From NCBI GenBank assembly GCA_947601445.1, contig CANQGD010000009.1, positions 1 through 49,582 of the forward strand: a DNA stretch of 49,582 nt, in the 5' to 3' direction. Positions 14,036 to 22,063 of the stretch are shown here, in pieces; positions within the stretch are counted from its first letter, which is position 1; every line of letters begins with the position of its first letter. Both the position numbers and the translations under genes were made by a program. Source of the DNA: an uncultured Clostridia bacterium (GTDB lineage Bacteria; Bacillota; Clostridia; Christensenellales; CAG-314). Below the pieces are notes generated by a model. It was not told where the DNA came from and did not search any database. It saw only the letters and a list, made by a program, of their open reading frames with translations.

Positions 14036-15754
14036 ATGAATTTTGATAAAATCGTCAAACGGGTAAAAAAACAATTCGGCGTGGACGTTCGAGTGCGCGA
14101 GGACGAGCGCAGCGTTTTTCTTTCGGGCGAATGTGACAATTGGGAACATTTAGTTGCTATCGGAAAAATGTTTGTTACCGAAGGCAAGCATGTTGTAAAC
14201 GATATTCGTCTTGAAGGCTATGCGGAACCGCCCGAGCGTCTTCCGCAGATAAGAGACAATGCGTTGGACGGTACGCAATGGGACGTGGTTGTAATAGGCG
14301 GCGGAATCAGCGGCTGTTCGGTGTTGCGAGAACTGTCTCGATACCGTCTTAAAACGCTTTTGGTGGAAAAGCACAGCGACGTCGCGCGAGGCGCAAGCGG
14401 CGCCAACGACGGAATGGTTCATGCGGGTATCGATCTCAAACACGACTGTCTGAAACTTAAATACGGGGTTGCGGGCAACGCAATTTACGGAGACGTGTGC
14501 AAAGAATTGGGCGTGGATTTCCGCCGTACGGGACAATACGTGATTTTCGACAGCCGCATTATTAGATTTTTCGCCAAGGGTACCGTTAAACGCGCGACAA
14601 AACACGGCATTGCGGGCGTAAAAATAATCGGCAAAGAAATTCGTCAAATAGAACCGCGCGTAAAGGACTTTGCCGTGGGCGCGTTGTATGCTCCGTCGTC
14701 CGGCTACGTATCGCCGTATCAGTTGACAATCGCTTATGCGGAAAACGCCGTACAAAACGGCGCAACCGTGTCCCTTGACACTGCCGTGTCGGGTATGGTC
14801 GTGGAAAACGGCAAAGTGGTGAAAATTCAAACAAACAGAGGAACCGTTTCCGCGCGTTGTGTGGTAAATTGCGCAGGAGTATTTGCCGATAGGGTGGCGG
14901 AAATGGCGGGGGACAGATATTTTTCGATACATCCCCGTCGCGGCACCGACTTGTTGTTGGACCCCAATGCCGAAGGCGCGCCGTCCGAGACAATAAGTAT
15001 GGGTCCGACGCTCAAATCTTTACACTCCAATGGCGGCTCGACCAAGGGCGGCGGCGTTATTCGTACGATAGACGGAAATTATCTGTTGGGACCGGACGCG
15101 GTGGAAACGCCCGATCGTGAGGACACATCTACGACAAAGGAAAGTTGCGACAACGTCTTTGCCAAGCAAAGCACCGTTTGCCCGTCTCTCAAACGCAGTG
15201 ACGTTATAGCTTATTTTACGGGAGTGCGCGCGCCTACTTACGAAGAGGACTTTCTTATAGAACGCAGCTCCAAAGTGATTAATTTGATACATGTCGCCGG
15301 TATTCAATCTCCCGGTCTTACGGCGGCGCCCGCATTTTGCAAAGATGTGGCGGCAACGGTTACGGATTATTTGAAATCCGAAGGATACGATGTTCAAGCA
15401 AACGAGCATTTCAATCCCACGAGACAACGCCCCGTTCGCGCAAAAACGTTGAGTGACGAGCAACGCGACGCGCTTATCAAACAAGACCCCGATTTCGGTA
15501 AAATTATTTGCCGTTGCGAGGAAATAAGTTTGGGAGAAATAAAACAAGCGTTGCACAATCCGTTGGGAGTAATGACCGTGGACGGAGTTAAGCGTCGTGT
15601 ACGCGCCGGTATGGGACGTTGTCAAGGCGGATTTTGTATGCCGCTTGTAACGAAAATAATCGCCGACGAGTTGCATGCGGAACCGACCGCCGTCAACAAG
15701 GACGATGTCGGGAGCAATATTGCCGTCGGAAAAATAAAAGAGGTGCAGTCATGA
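14036..15754 (+). CDS. GlpA-like FAD-dependent glycerol-3-phosphate dehydrogenase with BON-like N-terminus
   Basis: The 572-residue protein has three parts. Residues 1-70 resemble a BON domain (pattern VRVREDERSVFLSGECDNWE...HVVNDI). Residues 80-430 form a DAO-type flavoprotein with dinucleotide motif VVIGGGISGCS and GASGANDGMVHAG. The C-terminal part (about 480-560) is a BFD-like [2Fe-2S] domain with CRCEEIS and CQGGFC as ligands. This is the build of anaerobic-type GlpA/GlpD-like dehydrogenases, which oxidise glycerol 3-phosphate to DHAP, with electrons passed to the partner flavoproteins encoded next. The substrate is inferred from family and context. Its stop overlaps the next start (ATGA). 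The BON-like extension is not usual for GlpA. Confidence 0.82.
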   Translation: MNFDKIVKRVKKQFGVDVRVREDERSVFLSGECDNWEHLVAIGKMFVTEGKHVVNDIRLEGYAEPPERLPQIRDNALDGTQWDVVVIGGGISGCSVLRELSRYRLKTLLVEKHSDVARGASGANDGMVHAGIDLKHDCLKLKYGVAGNAIYGDVCKELGVDFRRTGQYVIFDSRIIRFFAKGTVKRATKHGIAGVKIIGKEIRQIEPRVKDFAVGALYAPSSGYVSPYQLTIAYAENAVQNGATVSLDTAVSGMVVENGKVVKIQTNRGTVSARCVVNCAGVFADRVAEMAGDRYFSIHPRRGTDLLLDPNAEGAPSETISMGPTLKSLHSNGGSTKGGGVIRTIDGNYLLGPDAVETPDREDTSTTKESCDNVFAKQSTVCPSLKRSDVIAYFTGVRAPTYEEDFLIERSSKVINLIHVAGIQSPGLTAAPAFCKDVAATVTDYLKSEGYDVQANEHFNPTRQRPVRAKTLSDEQRDALIKQDPDFGKIICRCEEISLGEIKQALHNPLGVMTVDGVKRRVRAGMGRCQGGFCMPLVTKIIADELHAEPTAVNKDDVGSNIAVGKIKEVQS

Positions 15755-16989
15755 AGTATGATGTGGCGGTGATCGGCGGAGGTCCGGCAGGGCTTGCCGC
15801 GGCAATCAAAGCGTCCGAAGGCGGAGCAAGCGTCTTGCTGATAGAACGTGAAGCTCGGCTCGGAGGCATACTTAAACAATGTATTCACGACGGGTTCGGC
15901 GTGGTGCGTTTCGGAGAAAAACTCTCGGGACCTGAATATGCATACAGATTTATCGAGCGGCTCAAAGCCGCAAATGTACAAGTAAGCCTGTTTAGCTTTG
16001 TTACAAGTGCGGTCAAATTGTCTGATACATACAAAATCACTTATGTCTGCAAAGACGGCGTCAAATATGCCGAGTGTTCCAAAATTATACTTGCAACGGG
16101 TTGTCGGGAACGTACTCGCAACGGAATATCCATTCACGGCGACAGGTGCGCGGGCGTTTATACCGCGGGCGCCGCGCAGAATCTTGTCAATATTCTCGGA
16201 GTAATGCCCGGCAAAAGAATAGTAATTCTCGGCAGCGGCGACATAGGTCTTATTATGGCGCGCAGATTGACGCTTGAAGGCGCCAAGGTCGTGGGCGTTT
16301 ATGAAGCGAAATCCACTCCGAGCGGACTTACGCGCAACATACATCAATGTTTGCACGATTTCGATATTCCGCTATACTTGTCCAAAACGGTTACGCGAGT
16401 GTTCGGACAATCGCGTTTGGAAAAAGTGGAAATAAGCGACGTGGACGAGCGTATGCGTTCCATTGCCGGTACCGAACAGCTTGTGGATTGCGATTGCCTT
16501 GTTCTTGCCGTAGGGCTTATTCCCGAAAACGAGCTTGCGCGTACATTGAACGTTCCTCTCAACAAAGCAACAAAGGGAGCAACGGTGGATCAAAACTGTC
16601 AAACGCTTGTAGACGGTATTTATGCGTGCGGCAACGCGTTGCACGTCAACGATTTGGTGGATTATGTATCCGAAAGCGGCGAGATCGCGGGTGCTCACGT
16701 CACTTTGCAAAAAACGGAGCGCAACTTGCTACCCATTACCACTGAGGGTAAATTGTTGTATGTGGTACCGCAAATGTTGGATACAAACTCCGACTTCGGC
16801 AATGTCGTAATGTATTTCCGCGCAAGCGAAGAATTGACCAATCAAAGACTTACCGTTACCGCTTGCGGTGAAACAATATTTTCAAAAACTTATGCCAAGC
16901 TGTTGCCTCCCGAAATGGAACGAATAACGGTCGACTTCGGTAAGGCGCGTGCATTGGGCGAACTGACCGTTCGATTGGAGGACAAATAA
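15751..16989 (+). CDS. FAD/NAD(P)-binding oxidoreductase, partner of the GlpA-like enzyme
   Basis: The 412-residue protein starts at ATG 15751, overlapping the stop of the dehydrogenase gene by four bases. It has two Rossmann motifs of pyridine-nucleotide-disulphide oxidoreductases: VAVIGGGPAGLAAA near the start for FAD and VILGSGDIGLIMARR at about 155-170 for NAD(P). Other family blocks are LATGCRERTRNG and GIYACGNALHVNDLVDYV near residue 300. The order GlpA-like, this protein, DUF1667 is a known bacterial trio for glycerol phosphate oxidation, in which this subunit probably moves electrons between FAD and NAD. The last 60 residues form an extra beta-rich tail. Confidence 0.85.
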   Translation: MKYDVAVIGGGPAGLAAAIKASEGGASVLLIEREARLGGILKQCIHDGFGVVRFGEKLSGPEYAYRFIERLKAANVQVSLFSFVTSAVKLSDTYKITYVCKDGVKYAECSKIILATGCRERTRNGISIHGDRCAGVYTAGAAQNLVNILGVMPGKRIVILGSGDIGLIMARRLTLEGAKVVGVYEAKSTPSGLTRNIHQCLHDFDIPLYLSKTVTRVFGQSRLEKVEISDVDERMRSIAGTEQLVDCDCLVLAVGLIPENELARTLNVPLNKATKGATVDQNCQTLVDGIYACGNALHVNDLVDYVSESGEIAGAHVTLQKTERNLLPITTEGKLLYVVPQMLDTNSDFGNVVMYFRASEELTNQRLTVTACGETIFSKTYAKLLPPEMERITVDFGKARALGELTVRLEDK

Positions 16990-16990
16990 T

Positions 16991-17350
16991 ATGGAATTGG
17001 TGTGTATCGTGTGTCCCAACGGATGCCGTCTCGACGTCGAACAAAGGGACGGTCGGGTTTTCGTTGTCGGAAACAAATGTAAACGGGGTGCGGATTTTGC
17101 TACGGCAGAATTGACAAATCCGATGCGAAGCGTAACAAGTCTTGTCAAGACAACGGTTCGCGGGTACCCTGTGATTTCCGTCAAAACGGACGGAGAAATA
17201 CCCAAGAGCAAAATTTTTCAGTTGATGAAGCTGTGCGACGAAATTACGGTGAGCCAACCGCTGCCGATAGGTTCCGTTGTCGCTTCCGGCGTACTCGGAA
17301 CCGATGTAAATTTAGTAACTACAACAAATATGGAGATTGCAAATGAGTAA
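16991..17350 (+). CDS. DUF1667 iron-sulphur-type small protein
   Basis: The 119-residue protein opens with CIVCPNGCRLDV and has a further cysteine in GNKCKRG, the four-cysteine signature of DUF1667, probably binding an iron-sulphur cluster or zinc. It has no enzyme motif. Genes of this family regularly follow a GlpA-like dehydrogenase and its FAD/NAD oxidoreductase, as here, and it may be the small electron-transfer subunit of that complex. It starts one base after the previous stop and its end overlaps the kinase start (ATGAGTAA), so expression is coupled on both sides. Confidence 0.88.
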   Translation: MELVCIVCPNGCRLDVEQRDGRVFVVGNKCKRGADFATAELTNPMRSVTSLVKTTVRGYPVISVKTDGEIPKSKIFQLMKLCDEITVSQPLPIGSVVASGVLGTDVNLVTTTNMEIANE

Positions 17351-18872
17351 AGTATTGATTATCGATGTAGGAACACAAAGCGCCCGCGGCATTATATTTG
17401 ACGAAAAGGGAAATCTGCTTGTAAAAGAGCAGATCAAATACAAGCCGTATATCAGCAAAGAAAACGGTTTTATGGAACAAACAGCGCAAATGTTTTGGGA
17501 CGTAATATGTCAAATTACACAAAAACTGAGCGCTGAACACGACTCTCTGATGCAGGATGTGATAGCTATGAGCGTCGATACTTTCCGTGATACGGCAGTG
17601 TTGTTGGATGAAAACAAAAACGTGCTTCGCGATTTGATTCTTTGGAGCGATCAGCGTACTGCGGATACATCCGAGCCGCTGCCGAAAAAGAATGCAATGC
17701 TGTTCAAACTCGTGAAAATGACGCGCACGGTCAATGCGATAAGAGGCAAAGTAAAAACGCGTTGGATAATGCAGCATGAGCCGGAACTGTGGTCTAAGGT
17801 CAACAAGGTCGTTCATATATCCGCCTATATCAATTATTTGCTGACGGGCAATCTCATTGACAGCTACGCCTCAACGATCGGACACTTCCCCTTCGATCAC
17901 AAAAACAAACGGTATCTTTCCGAAAAAGATCTGATATTCCCCGTTTACGAGTTGGATTTGAAATATATGATACCCGTGTGTGCGCCCGGCGACGTTATCG
18001 GCACCGTTACCGAAGAGTGTGCAAAGCAGACGGGACTTCCCGTGGGTCTCAAAGTAATTGCGTCCGGTTCGGACAAAGGGTGCGAAACGGTAGGCGTCGG
18101 TTGCGTAAACTCCAATGTGGCGTCCGTCAGTTTCGGAACGACTTCCACTGTACAATTTTCCACGAAAAAATACTTTGAACCCGAGCCTTTCATGCCCGCC
18201 TATCCTGCCGTGCTAAAAGATTACTACAACCCGGAAGTACAAATTTTCCGCGGATATTGGATGATAAGTTGGTTCAAGCAAAATTTTGCGCGGCATCTCG
18301 AAAAACGTGCGGAGGAAATGGGCACTTCCGTTGAAGAAATAATGAATTCCGAAATAGAATCCATTCCGCCGGGAAGCGACGGACTCATTTTACAGCCGTT
18401 CTGGCAGGCGGGACTTACTTCTCCCGAGGCACGCGGAGCAATTATCGGTTTTTCGGATTACCACACGCGCGCGCACGTATATCGCGCCATTATCGAAGGC
18501 ATCGACTTTGCTCTTCGCGAGGGTCTGGAACGCATGGAAAAGCGCGGCAAACAAAAAATCGATTTTATCGCCGTCAGCGGCGGCGGTTCGCAAAGCGATC
18601 TGATTTGCCAGATAGCGGCAAATATTTTCAATAAGCCGATAAAACGCGTTCAAACCTACGAAACAAGCGCTTTGGGCGCCGCAATAGTAACATTTACCGC
18701 TTGCGGAGTTTACGGCGACGAACAGGATGCCATTAAAAATATGGTGCGCTATGTGGATACGTTTATCCCCGAGCCGACCGCGGTCGTCACTTACGATCAC
18801 ATTTATCACAACATTTACCTCAAATTGTATGACAAACTGGAAAGTTTTTATAAATATCTTGAAAAGGAGTAA
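17343..18872 (+). CDS. FGGY-family carbohydrate kinase
   Basis: The 509-residue protein has the FGGY kinase layout: N-terminal phosphate motif IIDVGTQSARGIIFDEKG, second-domain ATP motifs SFGTTSTV and AVSGGGSQSDLICQIAANI, and catalytic Asp probably in LWSDQRT. The length fits the family. The substrate cannot be read from sequence; position between glycerol-phosphate oxidation genes and an alkyl-DHAP-synthase-like enzyme points to glycerol, dihydroxyacetone or a related triose. I start it at ATG 17343, behind TGGAG, rather than at an upstream TTG. It overlaps the end of DUF1667 by eight bases and is six bases from the next gene. Confidence 0.9.
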   Translation: MSKVLIIDVGTQSARGIIFDEKGNLLVKEQIKYKPYISKENGFMEQTAQMFWDVICQITQKLSAEHDSLMQDVIAMSVDTFRDTAVLLDENKNVLRDLILWSDQRTADTSEPLPKKNAMLFKLVKMTRTVNAIRGKVKTRWIMQHEPELWSKVNKVVHISAYINYLLTGNLIDSYASTIGHFPFDHKNKRYLSEKDLIFPVYELDLKYMIPVCAPGDVIGTVTEECAKQTGLPVGLKVIASGSDKGCETVGVGCVNSNVASVSFGTTSTVQFSTKKYFEPEPFMPAYPAVLKDYYNPEVQIFRGYWMISWFKQNFARHLEKRAEEMGTSVEEIMNSEIESIPPGSDGLILQPFWQAGLTSPEARGAIIGFSDYHTRAHVYRAIIEGIDFALREGLERMEKRGKQKIDFIAVSGGGSQSDLICQIAANIFNKPIKRVQTYETSALGAAIVTFTACGVYGDEQDAIKNMVRYVDTFIPEPTAVVTYDHIYHNIYLKLYDKLESFYKYLEKE

Positions 18873-18877
18873 AAAAC

Positions 18878-20614
18878 ATGAGTAAACCATACAAAGGTTT
18901 CGAGCCGAAGTGGTACAAGGAGATTGCTCCCAAGGGTAGTTATCGCTCTATTTACAAGTGGGGCGATCCCGCCTTTAACAAGGTGCCCAAAGAAGCGCTA
19001 TACAAAATGATGAAGGAAACGTTTCATCTGACGGACGACGATTTCAAGCAATACGCCGAGCCGTTGGGATTGGAAATAGTCAAGTTGGACAAGCCTTGCG
19101 GTCTGACGGAGCAGCAGTTGGACGAGTTGCGCCTGATAGTCGGAGACGACAACGTTTCAGTAGACGATTACGACCGTTTATCCGTTGCTTACGGCAAAAC
19201 CATGTTCGATTTGCTGCGTTTGAGAGAACACATTGCGGACAATGTTCCCGACGCGGTCGTATATCCGGAAAACAAGGTGCATGTTGAAAAACTTGTCGAA
19301 TTTTCCGTCAAGTACAAATTGCCGTTATATGTTTACGGCGGCGGTTCGTCGGTAACGCGCGGTGTGGAGCCGATTTGCGGGGGTATTTCGCTGGATATGC
19401 GCCGTCACTTCAACAAAGTCGTGGATTTCAACGAAACCGATCAGACGATAACTGTGGAAGCCGGAATGAGCGGTCCCAAGTTGGAGCAAACCCTTCGTAA
19501 CGCGGTAAAACTTTTCAACGCCAAACGAGCTTACACTTGCGGACATTTTCCGCAATCGTTTGAGTACAGTTCCGTGGGCGGTTGGACGGTTACGCGCGGC
19601 GCCGGACAAAACAGCACTTACTACGGCAAGATAGAAGATATAGTAATTGCACAGGAGTACGTCACTCCTACGGGAATCGTACGCACCGAGGCATACCCCG
19701 CGCGCGCAACGGGACCGGACGTAAATCAAATAATGATGGGCAGCGAAGGTACTTTCGGAGTGCTGACGCATGTAACTTTGAAAATTTTCCGTTGGATGCC
19801 CAAAAATCATTACAAATTCAGTTATATGTTCAAGGATTGGCATTCCGCAATGGAAGCCGCTCGCGAAATAATGCAGTGCGAATGCGGCAAACCGAGCGTT
19901 TTTCGTTTGTCCGATCCCGAAGAAACGGATATAACAATGCGTATGTACGGCGTGGATGAGTCTCCTCTCAACGGAATGCTTAAATCTTTCGGATACAAAC
20001 CTCACGAAAGATGTCTGTTCCTCGGTTTTACGGACGGGGAAAAAGGCTTTTGCAAAAACGTGGCGAAAAACGTCAAAAAGATTTGCAAAAAGTACAAAGC
20101 TATGAGTTTGACGGGCGCGGTGACGTCCGCTTGGGAAAAAGGGCGTTTCAACGATCCTTATTTGCGTGACAGCATGCAGGACTTCGGCATTATGACGGAC
20201 ACGTTGGAGTGTAGCGTCCGATGGAGTCAGATGGAAGAAGTGCACAAAATGGTGCGCGACTACTGTCACAGCCGTCCGAATACCATTTGCATGACGCATA
20301 TGTCCCATTGCTATCCGCAAGGCGCCAATTTGTATTTTATTTTTATCGCACGCATGACGGAATTGGACGAATTTGTGGATTATTGGAGCGGTATTCTCGA
20401 TCATATTCAAAAAAGCGGCGCGGCAATTTCACATCATCACGGAATAGGAAAATTCTTCGCTCCCTGGTTGGAAGGACAGATAGGTTCGCGTCAGATGGAA
20501 ATTTACAAAGCGCTGAAAAAACACTTCGATCCGGACAATCTTATGAATCCCGGCGGAACGTTGGGTTTGGACCTCCCCGAAGAAAAAAAGCGGTTTTTGC
20601 GTCCCAAATGGTAA
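18878..20614 (+). CDS. FAD-binding oxidase of the alkyl-DHAP synthase (AGPS) type
   Basis: The 578-residue protein has a PCMH/VAO-type FAD domain (YGGGSSVTRG at about 151-160, VEAGMSGPKLE, MMGSEGTFGVLT) and an FAD-oxidase C-terminal domain. It includes the histidine-rich motif SHHHGIGKF at about 518-526 that is diagnostic for alkylglycerone-phosphate synthases. Those enzymes exchange the acyl group of acyl-DHAP for a fatty alcohol, the step that creates the ether bond of ether lipids and plasmalogens. The length fits. As last gene of an operon that can make DHAP (kinase, dehydrogenase), it suggests a bacterial route to ether lipids; related D-lactate or glycolate oxidases lack the three-histidine motif. 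A terminator follows at 20632. Confidence 0.85.
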   Translation: MSKPYKGFEPKWYKEIAPKGSYRSIYKWGDPAFNKVPKEALYKMMKETFHLTDDDFKQYAEPLGLEIVKLDKPCGLTEQQLDELRLIVGDDNVSVDDYDRLSVAYGKTMFDLLRLREHIADNVPDAVVYPENKVHVEKLVEFSVKYKLPLYVYGGGSSVTRGVEPICGGISLDMRRHFNKVVDFNETDQTITVEAGMSGPKLEQTLRNAVKLFNAKRAYTCGHFPQSFEYSSVGGWTVTRGAGQNSTYYGKIEDIVIAQEYVTPTGIVRTEAYPARATGPDVNQIMMGSEGTFGVLTHVTLKIFRWMPKNHYKFSYMFKDWHSAMEAAREIMQCECGKPSVFRLSDPEETDITMRMYGVDESPLNGMLKSFGYKPHERCLFLGFTDGEKGFCKNVAKNVKKICKKYKAMSLTGAVTSAWEKGRFNDPYLRDSMQDFGIMTDTLECSVRWSQMEEVHKMVRDYCHSRPNTICMTHMSHCYPQGANLYFIFIARMTELDEFVDYWSGILDHIQKSGAAISHHHGIGKFFAPWLEGQIGSRQMEIYKALKKHFDPDNLMNPGGTLGLDLPEEKKRFLRPKW

Positions 20615-20631
20615 TACGCCAATAAAATTTC

Positions 20632-20665
20632 GCACCTCGGCATTATTTGTCGGGGTGCTTTTTTT
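20632..20665 (+). terminator. Terminator of the dehydrogenase/AGPS operon
   Basis: GCACCTCGGC pairs with GTCGGGGTGC over ten positions around a 7-nt loop, followed by seven T. Confidence 0.93.
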
Positions 20666-20678
20666 GTCGGGATAAAAC

Positions 20679-20707
20679 TTGAAATAAAACTTTTTATGTG
20701 GTATAAT
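20679..20707 (+). promoter_or_regulatory. Promoter of the HAD phosphatase gene, leaderless layout
   Basis: TTGAAA (20679-20684), 17 nt, TATAAT (20702-20707). The ATG at 20714 is six bases behind the -10 box, the same spacing as at 1108-1120. Confidence 0.85.
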
Positions 20708-20713
20708 AAAAAA

Positions 20714-21292
20714 ATGAACGGCTACGATTTCGACGATACGATATTCCGCGGCAACAGCATGCGCCGCTTTTCTGTTTTTTGCACTTTGCGATTGCCCTAT
20801 CTGTTGCTGTATTTGCCTGTACTTTTGTTGGCTTTTTTGCTGCGAGGTCTGCGTATTATCAACAAAAACATATATTTGTTGTTGCTCGAAGGTTTTGTTG
20901 TGTTTGTCCCGCATACGGAAAAATTCGTCGTCAAATTTTGGGATAAAAATATATCTCGTATCAAAGAGTGGTATCTCAAACAAAAACGCGACAACGACAT
21001 TGTGGTATCGGCGACGCCGCTATTCGTGGTGGGAGAAGCGTGCCGCAGGCTGGGCGTAAGGTGTATCGCAAGCGATTTCAGTGCGCGAGGCAAGTTGACG
21101 GGTAAGCACTGTCACGGCAAATACAAAGTAAAATATTTTTGCGCTCAGACGGAGAATGCTCCTCTCGACAGTTATTATTCCGATTCTTTCAGCGACGCGC
21201 CCATGTGGCGTTATGCGAGCAAAGGATATTTGGTAAAGGGAGAAAAAATAATCCCGATGTACGAAAACGGCGAAAAAATTTCACCCAATTAA
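20714..21292 (+). CDS. HAD-IB phosphatase, membrane-associated
   Basis: The 192-residue protein begins MNGYDFDDTIF, where D5-x-D7 is the nucleophile pair of HAD phosphatases. Two hydrophobic segments at about 25-50 could hold it to the membrane, then come VVSATP (motif II serine) and ASDFSA. HAD-IB proteins with this build include the lipid phosphatase PgpC, so a phospholipid head-group or lipid-intermediate phosphatase is the best guess. The start is the ATG directly behind the promoter; there is no ribosome binding site, so the mRNA looks leaderless. It lies between the AGPS operon and an acyl-CoA ligase, which fits a lipid role. Confidence 0.78.
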   Translation: MNGYDFDDTIFRGNSMRRFSVFCTLRLPYLLLYLPVLLLAFLLRGLRIINKNIYLLLLEGFVVFVPHTEKFVVKFWDKNISRIKEWYLKQKRDNDIVVSATPLFVVGEACRRLGVRCIASDFSARGKLTGKHCHGKYKVKYFCAQTENAPLDSYYSDSFSDAPMWRYASKGYLVKGEKIIPMYENGEKISPN

Positions 21293-21314
21293 AAGTCAGG
21301 CAGGCATATCACTG

Positions 21315-21343
21315 TTGACAAGGCACGAACAGTGAGGTACAAT
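21315..21343 (+). promoter_or_regulatory. Promoter of the phosphoribosyltransferase gene
   Basis: TTGACA (21315-21320), 17 nt, TACAAT (21338-21343), about 35 nt before the GTG start at 21378. Confidence 0.88.
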
Positions 21344-21377
21344 AAAAGAGTAAATTATTATTGAACGGAGGCACAAA

Positions 21378-21914
21378 GTGAAAACATTCAAAGTGGATTT
21401 GCACGGTATGACTGCCGAACTTCCGATAATTCCGCTTCCGAGCGGTGTAAATATTGCATTTTTCAATCTGCACGGCAACGTGGCGCTGACAGAATATTGC
21501 GGCAAACAACTGAGCAAGTTTGTGTCGGATTGCGACGTGTTGCTCACTGCCGAAAGCAAGGGGTTGCAGCTCACGCATGTGATCGCGCGCGAGTTGGGTC
21601 ATCCCTTTTATGCCGTGGCGCGCAAATCAAAAAAACTGTATATGCAAGACGGCATGGAGATAGAAATCAACAGCAGTATAACCACCGGCAGAGAGCAAAA
21701 ACTTTATATTTCCAGACACGACGCGGAACTTATGCGCGGCAAAAAAGTGGGCATCATCGACGATGTCGTAAGTACGGGCAACAGTCTTGTGGGATTGGAA
21801 AAATTGGTGGAAATGAGCGGCGGAACAGTACACAAAAAGGCGTTTGTGCTTGCCGAGGGCGAAGCGGCGCAAAGAAAAGATATTTGTTTTCTCGGCGTGA
21901 TCCCGTTGCTGTAA
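21378..21914 (+). CDS. Type I phosphoribosyltransferase (adenine PRT-like)
   Basis: The 178-residue protein has the PRPP-binding motif GIIDDVVSTGNSL at about 125-137 and the ESKGLQLTHVIARELG loop, as in adenine and xanthine phosphoribosyltransferases. These salvage a free base with PRPP to a nucleotide in the cytosol. The base cannot be decided from sequence alone. The start is GTG with GGAGG seven nucleotides before it. It has its own promoter and terminator and is a single-gene unit. Confidence 0.85.
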   Translation: MKTFKVDLHGMTAELPIIPLPSGVNIAFFNLHGNVALTEYCGKQLSKFVSDCDVLLTAESKGLQLTHVIARELGHPFYAVARKSKKLYMQDGMEIEINSSITTGREQKLYISRHDAELMRGKKVGIIDDVVSTGNSLVGLEKLVEMSGGTVHKKAFVLAEGEAAQRKDICFLGVIPLL

Positions 21915-21931
21915 TATTTGTTCGCATACTT

Positions 21932-21960
21932 CGTCTCGGCGTTTGTCGGGACGATTTTTT
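21932..21960 (+). terminator. Terminator after the phosphoribosyltransferase
   Basis: CGTCTCG pairs with CGGGACG around an 8-nt loop, followed by ATTTTTT. Confidence 0.85.
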
Positions 21961-22010
21961 GCTTTGAAAGTATACTATCGTGCTTAAAATGCAATAAATG
22001 TACATATAAG

Positions 22011-22039
22011 TTGCAAAATTTTTTGTATTTTGATATACT
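22011..22039 (+). promoter_or_regulatory. Promoter of the acyl-CoA ligase gene
   Basis: TTGCAA (22011-22016), 17 nt, TATACT (22034-22039), 24 nt before the ATG. Confidence 0.7.
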
Positions 22040-22063
22040 TGTTGCAATATTTCGGAAAAATTT

